Of a DNA stretch of 64,000 nt, positions 1 through 20,218 are shown piece after piece (positions within the stretch are counted from its first letter, which is position 1; the number at the start of each line of letters is the position of its first letter). Origin of the DNA: Antedon mediterranea (lineage: Eukaryota > Echinodermata > Crinoidea > Comatulida > Antedonidae); contig NC_092676.1 in assembly GCF_964355755.1 (NCBI RefSeq), positions 6,244,288-6,308,287 on the forward strand, written 5' to 3'. The notes under the pieces are model-generated. The model saw only the letters and a list, made by a program, of their open reading frames with translations, made no database searches and had not been told where the DNA came from. A program made the translations under genes and the position numbers.

Positions 1-129
1 TGAGGTAGGCCTACTGTAAATTTATACTATATTTGTTATTTGGCGAAACATAGTATCTGGGTAGGCTTTTGGTAGGTAAAAACATACGTGGCGTAATTGT
101 TTAGTTCTAGTTCTAGTTTGTTTTATCTT

Positions 130-272
130 TATACTGGGTGACCTCTTCAGTCAAAGACTGATCTCCCAGAGGGCCCAGTTGGTGATCAGTGGCTGTGATG
201 TACTAGTACACCGGGGTAACCCCCTACTCGTCTCGAAAGATGTACTAGGTTCTTTAAAGTGCACACGAGCAA
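130..272. repeat. dispersed repeat D, copy 1
   Basis: This segment starts with TACTGGGTGACCTCTTCAG and contains CCAGAGGGCCCAG and GAAAGATGTACTAGG. Near copies occur at about 15780-15935, 38977-39010 and 39524-39705, so it is an interspersed repeat. I see no clear A and B boxes and no coding potential, so its class (SINE, or the tail of a LINE) is open. The rest of 1-408 holds no gene; an acceptor (TTTACGTTTCAG) ends at 403, so part of it is probably the first intron of the DUF1647 gene. Confidence 0.6.
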
Positions 273-408
273 GTGTTTAGTTTGGTCATAGAGATATTCT
301 CTATGGTTTGGTATAGATCGTTTTAGTTACGCTTACTAAAGATTTAAATGATAGGCCTATACGGTTAAATGATTGATCCTAAATCATTCATTTTACGTTT
401 CAGAAAGT

Positions 409-2771
409 ATGAGGTGGAAATCATGCATTACTACATTTGTTGCACTTGCTATTACGATGTTTACTTTATATACCTGTGTCAAAGGTCAGTAATTTAAATT
501 TATTTTTCCATATATGAATATATATAAAGATATTGGATAATACACCTATGATTAAAAGTAGGAATTATTCGCAGTAATGTAATAGTATGGTAGCTAGTCT
601 ATAAAAAGCGTAGCTTCTTCCCCTATACCTCCATGCCTGAGTGAAAGAAAACCAAATAATGGGATTCTAGATACAAATTAGAAAAAATGCATTTTTAAAC
701 AATTATTTTGGAAAAAAAAATTAGCTATGCTATGCAAAATACATTGTGTGAGCCCTGTTGTGAAAATGTTATGTGAGGAATTAAAAATTGTGGTCAGAAA
801 GTTTATATTTTTTATTTATTTGTTATAATATTCATTTTTTAATGTATATTTTTCAGTTCTTTTTCAAGGCTTCATTTTAGAAACCAACGATATAGTGAAA
901 AATGTTAAATTGTCCGTACCAATAACACGGAATCCAAAAAGAAGGCCTGTCTACAGCTACAACACCGACGGCCGTGTACACACCAGTAATACCACAATTG
1001 ACATTAGCAAGGAAATAGATTTATTAGAATTGGACAGAAGGATAGTTATTGCGGCAGGGTTTAGTAACAAAGAAACTTACACAGGCCTAGGAATGATAAC
1101 GTCTATTCAGGCCCATATGCCTAACAAGAAAATTATTATTTATGATCTTGGAATTAGTAAACATAAAGTTAAATCTGTAAGTTTTTATTACAAAAATATT
1201 TTCTTCTCCTAAGTTACATTATCATAATATGAGAATTCTACTTTTTTTATCCTAAAGATGGAGGTAACAAATAATTAATTTACCTCCATGTCATAAACAG
1301 CTCAATCTAACGGTAAATCAACTGCATACAGATATCATTTTTACACCAAAAACATTTCTTGCAACTGGTGTCTTGTGATGGTCAATCGACACATTTCCAA
1401 TGTGCTTGTGCAAGTTGCGAAAATATTTGTCTGGACATATCGTTCAAATTTAACGATAACAACATCATAAGCAGGCATTCTCGGGAACTTAAATTCAATT
1501 GTATATTGTAGTATTACTTATATTAGTACTAAAATAATGTAGTTGTTATTAATTTATATTTCTAATTTCAGATGAAATGGATGTGCAATGTTGAAATTAG
1601 AAAGATTAATTACACCTTTTACCCAAGTCATGTTGAAATGCATGACAACATGGCATGGAAAATACTAGCAATTAAAGTGAGTATGAGTAGTAACATGCAT
1701 ATAATTATCCTAACACTCTTGTAACCGTAAGCTTGATTCAGACGCAACACTAGGACGAGACGCAACGTAAGCGAATTGACCAATGATAAGCGACTGTAAT
1801 AATCCGTAGCTTAATTTGATTGATCAAAGATCAAATCACGTACGTTGAGTTGCGTCTCTGTGTTGCGTCTCTAGTGGGAACCAAGCATTAGCACTGATCA
1901 CAGACTCGCCACTCCTATCAAGTTACGTTTTTAGGTCACACTTAAGTTTTGTACAGAATGAGTGTTTCTTCTCTATTGTGAACGTAGTTGTATACCAATG
2001 GTTTGTGATGTTAGACCTTGTTGATATTAGTTCAGCAATGTCCAAACATTTGTGTATTTGTAATGAGTTGTGTAGTAGCCTAATGCTAGAAATAAAATAA
2101 CCAAATGAATTATTGAAAAGGAAGATGTTTTATTCCCGTCGCATATTCAAATAAAAAGACCGATTATAATGTATGATCTAAATACTTTCACTATAATTTG
2201 TTCACAGGAACTTTTGATGGAATATGGTGCTGTTTTGTTTGTTAGTCCCAAGATTCGACTCAGAGCCCCCGTAAGCATTCTCCTTCAATATGCCAGTAAA
2301 CATCATGGAATAATCGGAAAAGTAAACTACAACAACAAGACTATTGATGTAACGCATCCCAGTCTCTATCGGAAATTTGGTTTAAAATACGATATATTTA
2401 AGATGTTTCCCGATAGTCCGATGCTCTCAGATGATGCATTGCTATTTGTAAATAATTCTGCAATATATCCAACGATATTACAACCATTGATGTCATGTAC
2501 TTTGACACATACATGCATTGCACCTACTGGGTCGGTAAAACGAGATGTAAATCCAGTTGGGCAAATTCACACCCATCACTACGCGATGTCGGCTTTAACT
2601 TTGTTAATGTATCGGAACTTTAACAAGACGTGGGTTGATGATACGCATGTGCATGACGTAATGGATAAGTTGTGTCAACCAGCGCCTTACGCGTCTATCA
2701 ATGATCATCAATGGGCACATTACTGTAATCCTCCGAAGAAAGAGGTAAATTGTCACTCGGGGAAATGCTAG
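409..2771 (+). CDS. DUF1647 family protein, type II membrane, four coding exons
   Basis: Coding exons are 409-484, 857-1176, 1572-1676 and 2208-2771, giving 354 residues. All introns are GT-AG and the phases agree. An acceptor (TTTACGTTTCAG) six bases before the ATG implies an upstream non-coding exon. The N terminus (MRWKSCITTFVALAITMF) is a short basic tail then a hydrophobic segment, a signal-anchor or signal peptide. The conserved core follows: RIVIAAGFSNKETYTGLGM, PNKKIIIYDLG, then MCNVEIRKINY, AWKILAIKELL and GAVLFVSP. This matches my knowledge of DUF1647, a family of unproven function that resembles Golgi glycosyltransferases. The aromatic/acidic stretch many relatives show after GAV is replaced here by LFVSPKIRLR, so activity is uncertain. 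A poly(A) signal AATAAA lies at 2838-2843. A MITE sits in intron 3. Confidence 0.8.
1729..1888. mobile_element. MITE family B, copy 1 (in DUF1647 intron 3)
   Basis: A ~160-bp imperfect palindrome whose ends read AAGCTTGATTCAGACGCAAC and GTTGCGTCTCTAGTGGGAAC. Its interior holds GAATTGACCAATGATAAGCG. Related copies lie in NOTUM introns at 26763-26875, 26876-27010 and 27791-27974, with an end fragment near 22279-22295. There is no coding capacity, so it is a non-autonomous inverted-repeat element. Confidence 0.65.
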
Positions 2772-2776
2772 CATCA

Positions 2777-3038
2777 CTTATAAAGATGAGTAGACATTGA
2801 AGGTGATCATGGAGGAGAAGAAGACCAAGATCAAATGAATAAAAACTATAATGGAACTTATTGCGCAGGAGCAAGATCAGCCAACCATCGAATAAAATAG
2901 GTAAATAAAGTTGACGAAAAATTGAGAGGAAAATCCGGCACAATGAGAATGGACGAATAACAGTTACCCAAGCAAGATCGGATAAAGATCGAAAATGGAA
3001 AAGACAAAAACACCAATATGGTTTTAGGAAAAAATATA
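2777..3038. repeat. degenerate tandem repeat, left part
   Basis: Diverged units built around AAGATCGAAAATGGAAAAGA, GAATGGACGAATAACAGTTA and CCCAAGCAAGATC. The same unit type resumes at 4515-4975 beyond an inserted LINE, so this is the left remnant of one array split by that insertion. It also contains the AATAAA at 2838 that probably ends the upstream gene. Confidence 0.55.
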
Positions 3039-3044
3039 GTACCA

Positions 3045-4508
3045 AGCTTTCTTTAATTAATTTAGTTAATACTCTTCAATTTCACTTTGCACTTGGTATT
3101 TTTATTGATTTTTCCAAGGCCTTTGATACCATTAATCATGAAATTTTAATTTCTAAACTAAATTACTACGGAGTAAGAGGTAATCTCCTCTACAGTGGAT
3201 TTCTAATTATCTTAGTAACAGATTTCAGTTTGTGTCTTCAGGAAACTTTATATCAGATTGATTGCCCATCAATTGTGGTGTTCCCCAGTGATCGGTGCTC
3301 GGTGTCATTTTGTTTTTAATTTATATTAATGATTTGCCAAATTCTACTGATTTTTTTTATTTTTGCTGTTGATTCCAACCTATTTAAACCTTTATCTGGA
3401 AATGTGTTAAATCTTGACGAAATTAACATACAATTTCAAAAAGTAATTAATTGGTGTAATGCCAATAAATTAACAATTAATACTGACAAAACAAAGTTTA
3501 TTGTTTTTCGTTCAAGAATTAAAAATATTAGTATCAATGGCTCTATCAAGATAAATAATAATAAGATTTCTGAAACGGATACGATTTTTTTTGTTGGTAT
3601 TATTTTGGATACATTTCTTTCATTTAAAGACCACATTGTTGATTTGAACAATAAATTAAGGAAGCGGGTTGGTATTTTATTTAAATTACGGCACTATATC
3701 CCTCGGAACACTTTAATCTTGCTTTATAATGCTTTTATTCAGCCACATCTAATGTATGGTATTGAGATATGGGGTAGCACATATGATTCGTATTTAAAAC
3801 CCCTTTAGTTACACAAAAAATGTGTGTCAGGTGTATGACTTTTTCTAAGTTTGGAACACATTCATTGCCTTTATTTCATTTACTTAAAATATTAGATATA
3901 AATAAACTATATACCTTATGTGTTTCTAAATTTGTTTCTGATCTATTTAATAATAGATTACCTCACAGTTTATCTGATTATTTTGAAACTACTGATCATG
4001 CATATAATACAAGAATTAATCATTATTTTAATTTAGCCATTCCCCCTTGTCGTATTAATTGTGGACGATTTAGAATTTCTTTTTCTGGTGCTGTTATTTG
4101 GAATGATTTACCTTTAGAATTACGAACAATTACATATAGATTTGCTTTCTCTAAACAACTTAAAGAATTACTTTATCTAAGTATATAAAAGAATAATCTA
4201 TAATTTGCAATGTTTTTATATATTGTTAATTCATCAGATATTATCTATTGAACTGATATGGTTTTGTTTATTACAGTATAGTACATACAGACTTTATGTT
4301 ATGTTATGTTATGTTATTTATTTATTATTCAACATTTTTTGTTTTGTTTTTGACGTTATCAAATTTTTATTTTCTTTTAAGTTCTGTTATTTATTTGTTA
4401 ATTTTGTAGCTTAAGTTAGTTAAGATAAAAGGTACCAAGCTTGATTAGCTTCGGCTATACCTTGGCTACCTTTTGTATTAAATTGTTTTTTGTTTGATAC
4501 AATAAAGA
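3045..4508 (+). mobile_element. LINE A: 5'-truncated, decayed non-LTR reverse transcriptase
   Basis: A plus-strand reverse-transcriptase relic in broken frames. Recognisable pieces in order are FIDFSKAFDTINHEIL (about 3090-3140), a CGVPQ-type block with an in-frame stop followed by INDLPN (about 3270-3345), and the thumb/C-terminal part NWCNANKLTINTDKTKF to IEIWGSTY (3380-3808). One stop later, 3820-4188 carries the last domain (FSGAVIWNDLPLELR). The YADD box is lost. The 3' end is an AATAAA-rich tail near 4500. The words fit the CR1/L2/Jockey group. There is no endonuclease domain, so it is a dead, 5'-truncated copy. Tandem repeat DNA flanks it on both sides. Confidence 0.85.
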
Positions 4509-4514
4509 AGATGA

Positions 4515-4975
4515 TCAAGAAATTATCAAAGGAGGAGTTAAAGGTAGAAAGAAACCAAGCATCACAATGAGCATAAAGAATATAATAGAATAGACAGTTA
4601 CCCAAGCAAGATCAGTTGAAGATCGAATAAAATGGAAGATCATGGAGGGGGAAGTTGCAAGAAGAGAGAACCCAAACAGCACAATGTGCGTAAAGAATAT
4701 AATAGAATAGACAGTTACCCAAGCAAGATCAGTTGAAGATCGAATAAAATGGAAGATCATGGAGAGGGAAGTTGCAAGAAGAGAGAACCGTACCCAAGCA
4801 GCACAATGTGCGTAAAGAATAGAAATGGAATGAACGAATAACAATTGCGCAGAAGCAAAGTCTAAATATCAAATGGAAGAAAATCCTAGAAAGGAAAGTT
4901 GAAAGGTAACAGAGAAAAAACAAGGACAATGGATAAAGAATTAATGGAACGGACGAAGAACATTTATTGGTTATC
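4515..4975. repeat. tandem repeat, right part, ~118-bp units
   Basis: Three to four units, two of them nearly identical (about 4591-4708 and 4709-4830). Each contains CAGTTACCCAAGCAAGATC, GAAGATCGAATAAAATGGAA, GGAAGTTGCAAGAAGAGAG and GCACAATGTGCGTAAAGAAT. The ORFs across it are repeat artefacts and I treat it as non-coding. Confidence 0.7.
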
Positions 4976-5133
4976 ATTCCATATATATACATCATCTGCA
5001 AAAAAGTTACTGATTTTAAATTGAAGATGTTATTTTATGTTGTTATAATAAAATACTGATAAATACGGAATTCCTTACAGATCGCCAATTTTAAATCACA
5101 AAGTCTAAACAATTTGTTTGTTTCAGCAAACTG

Positions 5134-5312
5134 TTTAATTCTTAAATAACTTGGGCGAAAAGGAATTTCATATAAATTTAACTACTGATGGTAAGGTCCA
5201 TGTCTACACTGACGTAGTCGTGAATTCCGTACAATTATGTCAGATTACAATAAAACGTCTTGATTTATTAAAAACGACTTTTATAGTATTTTGTATAGTC
5301 TATAAGTTATAA
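5134..5312 (+). pseudogene. exon-like remnant related to DUF1647 exon 2
   Basis: An open frame encodes a stretch with LTTDGKVHVYTDVVV followed by RLDLLKTTFIVF and then a stop. The intact gene just upstream has NTDGRVHTSNTT followed by EIDLLELDRRIVIAAG at the corresponding place, so TDG-VH and the DLL then IV positions line up with extra residues between them. An acceptor-like TTTGTTTGTTTCAG lies just upstream at about 5126. No following exons are visible before LINE B. It is best read as a relic of a tandem duplicate. The resemblance is short and could be chance. Confidence 0.35.
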
Positions 5313-5539
5313 CTTGTTGTGAAGTTGGTTTAAGTAGTCTTTTGTTGTCTTATTGTTGTATTTTTTTCTCTCTTTTTTTTGGACGCACCTTCACAAGTTA
5401 AAGTAAGCCACTGATGTACAGTGCCAAAACTATTATCATTACAACACTGGCATGTTAGATAGCATATCGTGTACTGGTCTCCAGTACTACAGTAGCAATA
5501 AACCACGAGTGCCGATATCTTTCTCCGTAAAGATTTATG

Positions 5540-7870
5540 ATCATTGTTTATGCGGTTTATGTGTACGTCGTTCGGTTAATTAATCATGCATATGGTACGG
5601 ATGATCCTAATATTGCTTTACTTTCATTTGAAACTGAATTCAAACGACTGTATGATAAACATTTTGCAATTCAAGAGCAGTCTGCAGGAAAAAAAAATAA
5701 AGACCTGGATGACGGATGAACTCTTAAATTCAATAAAGCATAAACAGAAACTGTATTCCAAATCCCTCCGCTATCCGAATGACAAAAACATAAATGAATA
5801 TAAGCAATTCCGTAACTCCCTTAACTCTTTAATAAAATTAACAAAACGCAATTATTATGAAAAAAAAAGTTTAAGCAGCAGAAAGATAATATCAAAGGAA
5901 CATGGACAATTATAAATAGTCTCATAAAAACGAATGAAAGTAAGCATTTCGAAGAGTCCACTATAAATTGCGAAGGAAACTTAACGGATGATCCCAACAT
6001 AATTTCAAATCATTTTAATAATTTTTTTGTTAATATTGGACCTACCCTCGCCAGAAATATAGACACATCTAATGCAAATTTTAAGGATTACCTCCCTCCG
6101 CCATCCATAAATTCTTTATTTCTCAATCCTGTGACTGCTTTTGAGGTTATGGATATTGTTATGCGCCTCAAAAATAGTAAAGCACCTGGCATTGATGATA
6201 TTAACCCGTCTATTATTAAACAACTTATCCCTTTTATTTCTGAACCCCTCTGCTACATTTTCAATCTTTGTTTTGTAAATGGCACCTTTCCTGACACCCT
6301 TAAACTAGCTAAAGTAACTCCTATTTTTAAAACTGGTGACAAATCTGATTCCAGTAATTACCGTCCTATATCAGTGCTACCGATCTTTTCCAAAATACTT
6401 GAACGCCTTATTTATGATCGAACATACAATTATCTTCAAAAGAATAGTATACTTTACAATAAACAATTTGGCTTTCGTAAGAACTATAATACATCCACCG
6501 CACTTCTTCAATTAACAAATGAAATTGTTGGGGCTTTCGAGAGGGGTGATTTTGCCATTGGTATTTTCATTGACCTCTCGAAGGCCTTTGATACAATTGA
6601 TCACGATATTTTATTATATAAGTTACATACTTATGGAATCCGTGGCCCTGTATATAATTTATTCAAAAGCTACCTTTCAAACCGCAAGCAATGCACTAAA
6701 TTTAAACACACCCTTTCTGATTTTCTTCCTATTATTTGTGGAGTCCCTCAAGGTTCCCTGCTTGGGCCTCTATTATTTTTATTATACATAAATGATATCC
6801 ATAATGCCTCAAATATGTTTTCTTTTCTGTTGTATGCTGATGACACAACCCTAATTTACACTGATAAAAATATAGATTCCCTTTTTAAAATATCAACCGA
6901 AAATCTACCCAAAATTTTAACATACTTTTCTGCAAACAAACTTTCTGTTAATCTAAAGTGCTGTGGTATGGTGTTCAAAAATTCACAAATACCACTAAAT
7001 ACTAGTACTTTTAAACTAAAAATTAAAGATCAATTAATACCGATTGTTGAAAAAACTAAATTTCTTGGTGTTTATCTGGACTGTAAGCTAAATTGGAAAC
7101 ATCAGATTACACAAGTCGAAAACAAAATATCCAAAAGTTCTGGTATCATATATAGATTATCATCTTTCATCCCTCAAAACATACTCCGGATTCTTTAATG
7201 TTCACTAGTCCTCCCTTACCTCACTTACTGTAATATTATTTGGGGTAATACATACCCGTCCTACTTAAACAAACTGTTATTGATCCAAAAGAAAACCGTA
7301 AGATACATAGCAAATGCTCCTCCTTTATCCCATTCCAATCCTTTATTTTCTTCATTTGGTCTTCTTAAAATTCAGGATATTAACCATCTTCAACAAAGTG
7401 TTTTCCTCTATTCATGGCTAAACTCGATCCTGCCATCACACTTTGATGATTTATTTAGTTTCAATCTTAATTTTCGTATTCCTTTTTTTTAAAACTACTT
7501 CTTTTAAACATAGCATTAAGTTCACTGGTCCTAAACTTTGGTATAACGTACCAGTTAATATAAAAAGTGCTTTGTCTAAGAAGACGTTTTTCTTTTAAAT
7601 TGAAACGGCACCTCTTATCTAGTTATGTTTAATTATCCTTTCACTCATTGTAGTTTTGATATTTAGTCTTTTCGGCACCCCGAATCCATTTCTGTTTTTG
7701 TCCTGTTTCCGGTTCCCGTGTTGTCCTGTTTTTTTTTCAGTTTCTATGGGCTGCCTTATACAAGCTTTGCTTTTTAGGAATGTTGCCCCTCTTATTTTAA
7801 TAATTTTTACTGTTAATTTTTATTTTCTATGAAAGACAAGAGAAATAAATGTTACTTTGATTGATTGATA
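5540..7870 (+). mobile_element. LINE B: CR1/L2/Jockey-like retrotransposon, nearly intact RT
   Basis: A 5'-truncated non-LTR element. From about 5590 the frame is the endonuclease-RT linker (KTWMTDELLNSIKHKQKLY), with frameshifts near 5700 and 5870. From 6131 to 7198 the RT is open: AKVTPIFKTGDKSDSSNYRP, FIDLSKAFDTIDHDIL, GVPQGSLLGPLLFLLYIND, then LLYADDTTLIY with the catalytic YADD at 6833-6844. One stop at 7196-7198 separates it from the C-terminal piece (7199-7490). The element ends near 7870 with TTTGATTGATTGATAA, a TTGA microsatellite typical of CR1/L2 tails. The endonuclease domain is absent. It is younger than LINE A but cannot be autonomous. It fills the gap between the DUF1647 and GT92 genes. 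Confidence 0.9.
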
Positions 7871-8091
7871 ACGAAGTGTAACTAGCGCCATCACAAACAA
7901 AATATAGTCTCTTTCCATACGATTTGTGTTATATTTATTTATACTTGATGTAGGCCTATGTATTATTTGTTGTTGTATGGAAAATAAATCAATTGTTATT
8001 CTTTATTACATATTACAATACATCGAAAAAATAATGGTAAACTGTAGCCTAATGTTGTTGAAAATGAAACTTAATACATATTTAAAATGTA

Positions 8092-9405
8092 TTATAAATG
8101 TTTACATTCTTCGTCACGGATATCGCATCCACGAATTTGTTTCCATATTTTCAACATACTTAAATCCTTAACTTCATAACGTCTACTAAAACCATAGTGT
8201 AAAGGATTTGAGGATCTGTAGTGAGTGAGACGAACTTCATTTAAAGGGTCAAGGGTCAATGTCTCACCACCTAATTTTACTCCGTGTATTTTGAAGTAAT
8301 GCACATTTTTAGGTCGAATGATACATTTATCGTGCCCCATATTTAATGGATCTGGATTTGAAGCTCGCCAGCGATTCGCTTCTATTGTGGTATTTAAATG
8401 AAGAAATTTCTCGTGTTTTTTACGTCCGAAAAACCAACTTTGCATTTGAAGGCATGCGATATTCCCCGACGTATAATTGGCTATGTAGTCTGTTAAAAGT
8501 GGCTTATCTGGATTCATTGGTTGTACAAATTCATCGAGATCTACTTTTAGTATCCATTCTGATCTATGCTTATTCCGCCAAACACAGTCATTCTCATGAG
8601 CTATTTGTACTTCTAAATACGTTTTCCATGGCGTGTGATCATGTGACCACGGAATGACTGATACAAAATCGTTGTCTATATACGTTTTCAACACCTTTGG
8701 CAAACTCTCTCGTTTAGAATTGTCGTAAATGTAAACATGGTTTACTCCAATGTGACGATAGTAGTCCAACCAAGTCGGGAAAAACCTATCCATGTTTTTT
8801 GCCATGGTACAGAGTATCAAGGGATGCTTTTCCTTCTTTGTTAATGTCTTGTGAGAGGAACATATAGGAATATTAATATATGCGGCAGTTGGAAAAGTAT
8901 TTCTTCGTAAAGAGACGTTAAACATTTGTTGATGATACGCGGATGAAGACGAGAATTGATCGGGAAACGGACAGGTGATAACAAGTATATATTGTGGAGT
9001 TGCACCAAAACTACGAGCATCTTTTACAATAGGATCCGTCATTGTTTTATCTCCGTTCGGAAATTCACATATAAATGATTGTTCACTCCATTTCTCACCA
9101 CGATATGTAATTCCGACGAATACGACTTGATTATCATCGTAATCGGCAAATACCGAGTGTATTATTGGCATGTGATCACATTGAAGCCTGTTTTTGATAA
9201 AACAACTTGTATACCTTTCAATTGTACCTGTTTTGCAGTTTGAAGTCACATCAACACCATGACGTCGTTCGGTTGATATAAGTCTTCGTACTTGTTGATA
9301 AACTATAGCAGAATTATCCCAAAGTATCCAAGTAACAACGCAAGATATAAATATCAATAGTTTAGCAAACCGTTGTAATGAATTTCTTCGTTTATACGAA
9401 AACAT
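8092..9405 (-). CDS. glycosyltransferase family 92 protein (DUF23), single exon
   Basis: 437 residues in one open frame. Residues 1-12 are basic, 13-30 form a hydrophobic signal-anchor, and the rest is the lumenal catalytic part, the topology of a Golgi type II glycosyltransferase. GT92 hallmarks seen: PLILCTMAKNMDRFFPTWLDY (starting near 195), VYIYDNS (224-230), WILKVDLDEF (284-293, holding the acidic metal/nucleotide-sugar motif), WFFGRKK (324-330) and THYRSSNPLHYG (394-405). The family includes C. elegans GALT-1 and vertebrate C1GALT-unrelated DUF23 proteins, several of which add galactose to glycans; the donor and acceptor here cannot be told. Length is usual for the family. The lack of introns is common in expanded invertebrate GT92 sets. 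A poly(A)-like TTTATT (AATAAA on the minus strand) lies at 7934-7939. Confidence 0.92.
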   Translation of the reverse strand: MFSYKRRNSLQRFAKLLIFISCVVTWILWDNSAIVYQQVRRLISTERRHGVDVTSNCKTGTIERYTSCFIKNRLQCDHMPIIHSVFADYDDNQVVFVGITYRGEKWSEQSFICEFPNGDKTMTDPIVKDARSFGATPQYILVITCPFPDQFSSSSAYHQQMFNVSLRRNTFPTAAYINIPICSSHKTLTKKEKHPLILCTMAKNMDRFFPTWLDYYRHIGVNHVYIYDNSKRESLPKVLKTYIDNDFVSVIPWSHDHTPWKTYLEVQIAHENDCVWRNKHRSEWILKVDLDEFVQPMNPDKPLLTDYIANYTSGNIACLQMQSWFFGRKKHEKFLHLNTTIEANRWRASNPDPLNMGHDKCIIRPKNVHYFKIHGVKLGGETLTLDPLNEVRLTHYRSSNPLHYGFSRRYEVKDLSMLKIWKQIRGCDIRDEECKHL

Positions 9406-9760
9406 TGTGATTGATTTCCAAAATCACTAGTAGGTGCAAAAATGGCTTTTGATAGTGTGCTATTGCTTATTACTTCCATTGTATTGTGACAATAGACTTA
9501 GGGTAAAGCATGGTTCGTGGTTAAGGGAGATCAAATATTTTGACTATCTATAGAATATAATAGTATTAGGTTTTTGAATAGAATTGTATAATGTAATGCT
9601 TCAGAAATTTACAACAATCCTGCATAGTGTGTGTAATTGGTAGCCTCAGAATATTAGTTAGGTTCTAAAAACAGGCTTAAAAACGTCATAGCCTGGTTTT
9701 TTTTACAGGAATAAAATAGTCAAAAAGAAACAGACAAAAATTAAATTTGTAAATAAACTT
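9406..9760. other. intergenic, GT92 5' flank to CPOX 3' end
   Basis: About 350 bases between the GT92 start and the CPOX poly(A) signal. I see no ORF, repeat or clear promoter motif here. Confidence 0.5.
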
Positions 9761-9766
9761 TTTATT
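9761..9766 (-). promoter_or_regulatory. poly(A) signal of CPOX
   Basis: TTTATT on the plus strand, AATAAA on the minus strand, about 520 bases beyond the CPOX stop codon. It is the first good signal in a gene-free stretch and implies a 3' UTR of about 10287 down to 9745. Confidence 0.5.
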
Positions 9767-10287
9767 AGCATATGAGCATAAGCATGATCAAATATTTAAC
9801 CTCAAATTATGAAAAATTTTACACAATTTATAAAAAATATATTATATAAATTATATAGTTAACCTTCGGCTGAGCTGAGTAATTTTCTCATGATACTGGC
9901 AAATTTTTGTATGTGGAGATACAGAACTGAGAATTAGTAGTACATTAGTTTTATGTACTGTTTAGATAAGTTCATAGTAGTGTGTCATTTATTGCAAACT
10001 CAACTCAAATGGTGACATTTTCTAATTTCAATTACATCTACTGCATATGTCAGTTATTAATTTTTGCCATTGACACCCTATGGTACTGTTCTATCAGGTT
10101 CTACTATAATGTTACTGATTTTCAGATCGTCAAATGCTGGTAGATTTGTTTCTCTTTTTTTCTAATTTTCCATATGCTATATGATTTTATTTAATTATTA
10201 GATGAGGCAAAAGCATAATTCTTGAATGACATTGAATAACACACAGCACGATTGTCTTATTGCAAATTATGAAGTATAAATTGTATC

Positions 10288-18797
<8,510 letters not shown>

Positions 18798-19312
18798 AGT
18801 TTAAACTGTAAGAAAATAAGGCAAACAATTTTAACTGCACTCTCACACAGGCGCTTGACGGTGCTATTATAATAATATCTATATAAATAATTCCCTTTTG
18901 GCGTTCCATATTATATTATAGTTGAAATATTTTTTCCCTTTTCTGGTCTCTCTGTGATGCAAGCATATAGTAGGTCTAGGCATGGAGTAAACTCCATGGT
19001 CTAGGCCTACACCAGGTAAACTAAAGATGGTATGCAACTAACACATGCAATTTAAACTACTAAACATAAATGCACTTAGAAAAAATGAGTTTCGAAAAGG
19101 GATTATTTTTTACCACAATGTGGGTGTCATCTCTCCGCCACCCCGCGACTCGTGCCTCTCGCGAACCACAAACCAAAACAACAACAAGGTTAGCTAGCTA
19201 TTATGCCTAGGCCTAGTCTAGACGCAGACCTGGCCTCAATAGGTTTAATAATTGATGTTTGATACTACCAGACATATACACTAACAAAACGGTATAAAAT
19301 ACACTTACTTAC

Positions 19313-19400
19313 CTGGGTCCTATGAAACAACCTTAACTTCCGTTTACCCGTTCCTATAATAAATTCTAACACTTTTCATGTAACGAAACCTCCCGGCACC
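19313..19400 (-). promoter_or_regulatory. CPOX 5' non-coding exon and promoter zone
   Basis: On the minus strand GGACCCAG is followed by GTAAGTAAGT, a strong donor at 19312. The first coding exon carries an in-frame stop before its ATG and begins at an acceptor, so a non-coding first exon is required and this one fits. An ETS-like ACGGAAG lies within it. The upstream border is approximate. Confidence 0.5.
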
Positions 19401-20212
19401 TATGACGCGTCACAAGTGCCTTACAGCACAGTGAGACATGATTACAGTTAATGTCGTTTCGGCACACGGCATATGTTCCGTTTGTGCAATACATATTAGA
19501 GTAAGTAATTTATTTAAATTTGAACGATTAATCGTAGAAAATTGGTTCTTTAATGGACCCCGTGTTTTCAACTCCACTAGTCCAGTGTTTACAGTGTTTT
19601 GTTATGTATTGAATTGTATTGTTGACATGGGTTTGGTTAAGCACATCTTTTGCTTTACCTCAACAGCCAGCCCCGTTCAACTTTTTTGTTTCTGATTGTC
19701 AAAAGATTGAAAAAAAAAAAAAAATAGAGCAAGAGTGACACATTTTGTTTGTAGTTTCAAGCCTGTTTTGTCCAGTAAAGTATAATAGTTAGACTTAGTA
19801 GTAGTAGTAGTAACTCCAACCTCATCTACATACAGTAGGCCTATAGCTAGGGCTAAACGTATTGGCTTCCCTGCATCTTCCCTTCACACCAAAATATTAT
19901 ATATTTTATCTTATATAATACTTTACGTATATACTCTTTCTTTTATATACTGTATTTATTATATATTATTTCATGTTATGTATAGTTTATTTGTATTTTT
20001 CTTGTATATGGTTTTATCTTACTGTAACTGTTTGTATTGTATGGAGTGAGTGCAGAATCTGTTTGGGCTTTAGCCTATTCTCATTCCTGGTTATTTTTAT
20101 TATTATTATTATATACTGTATTTATACAGTAAGCATTAATATACAGTATGTATAATGCATATACACGCTTAATCAAAGCACACAAAGAAACTATAGTTCT
20201 GCGCAAATCGTT
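19401..20212. other. intergenic, CPOX to NOTUM
   Basis: No supported gene. An 85-codon ORF at 19438-19695 has no recognisable domain. The right half (19900-20160) is AT-rich with ATT runs and could be a decayed LINE tail. Confidence 0.5.
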
Positions 20213-20218
20213 TTTATT
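20213..20218 (-). promoter_or_regulatory. poly(A) signal of NOTUM
   Basis: TTTATT on the plus strand (AATAAA on the minus), about 750 bases past the NOTUM stop, suggesting a 3' UTR spanning 20971 to about 20195. Confidence 0.5.

Noticed and set aside
4420-5001. Minus-strand ORFs of 61-109 codons
   Set aside because: They are translations of the 118-bp tandem repeat and show its period as repeated peptide blocks.
8346-8657. 103-codon plus-strand ORF
   Set aside because: Antisense shadow of the GT92 gene.
19438-19695. 85-codon ORF
   Set aside because: No domain or conserved motif, and no transcript signals; likely chance.
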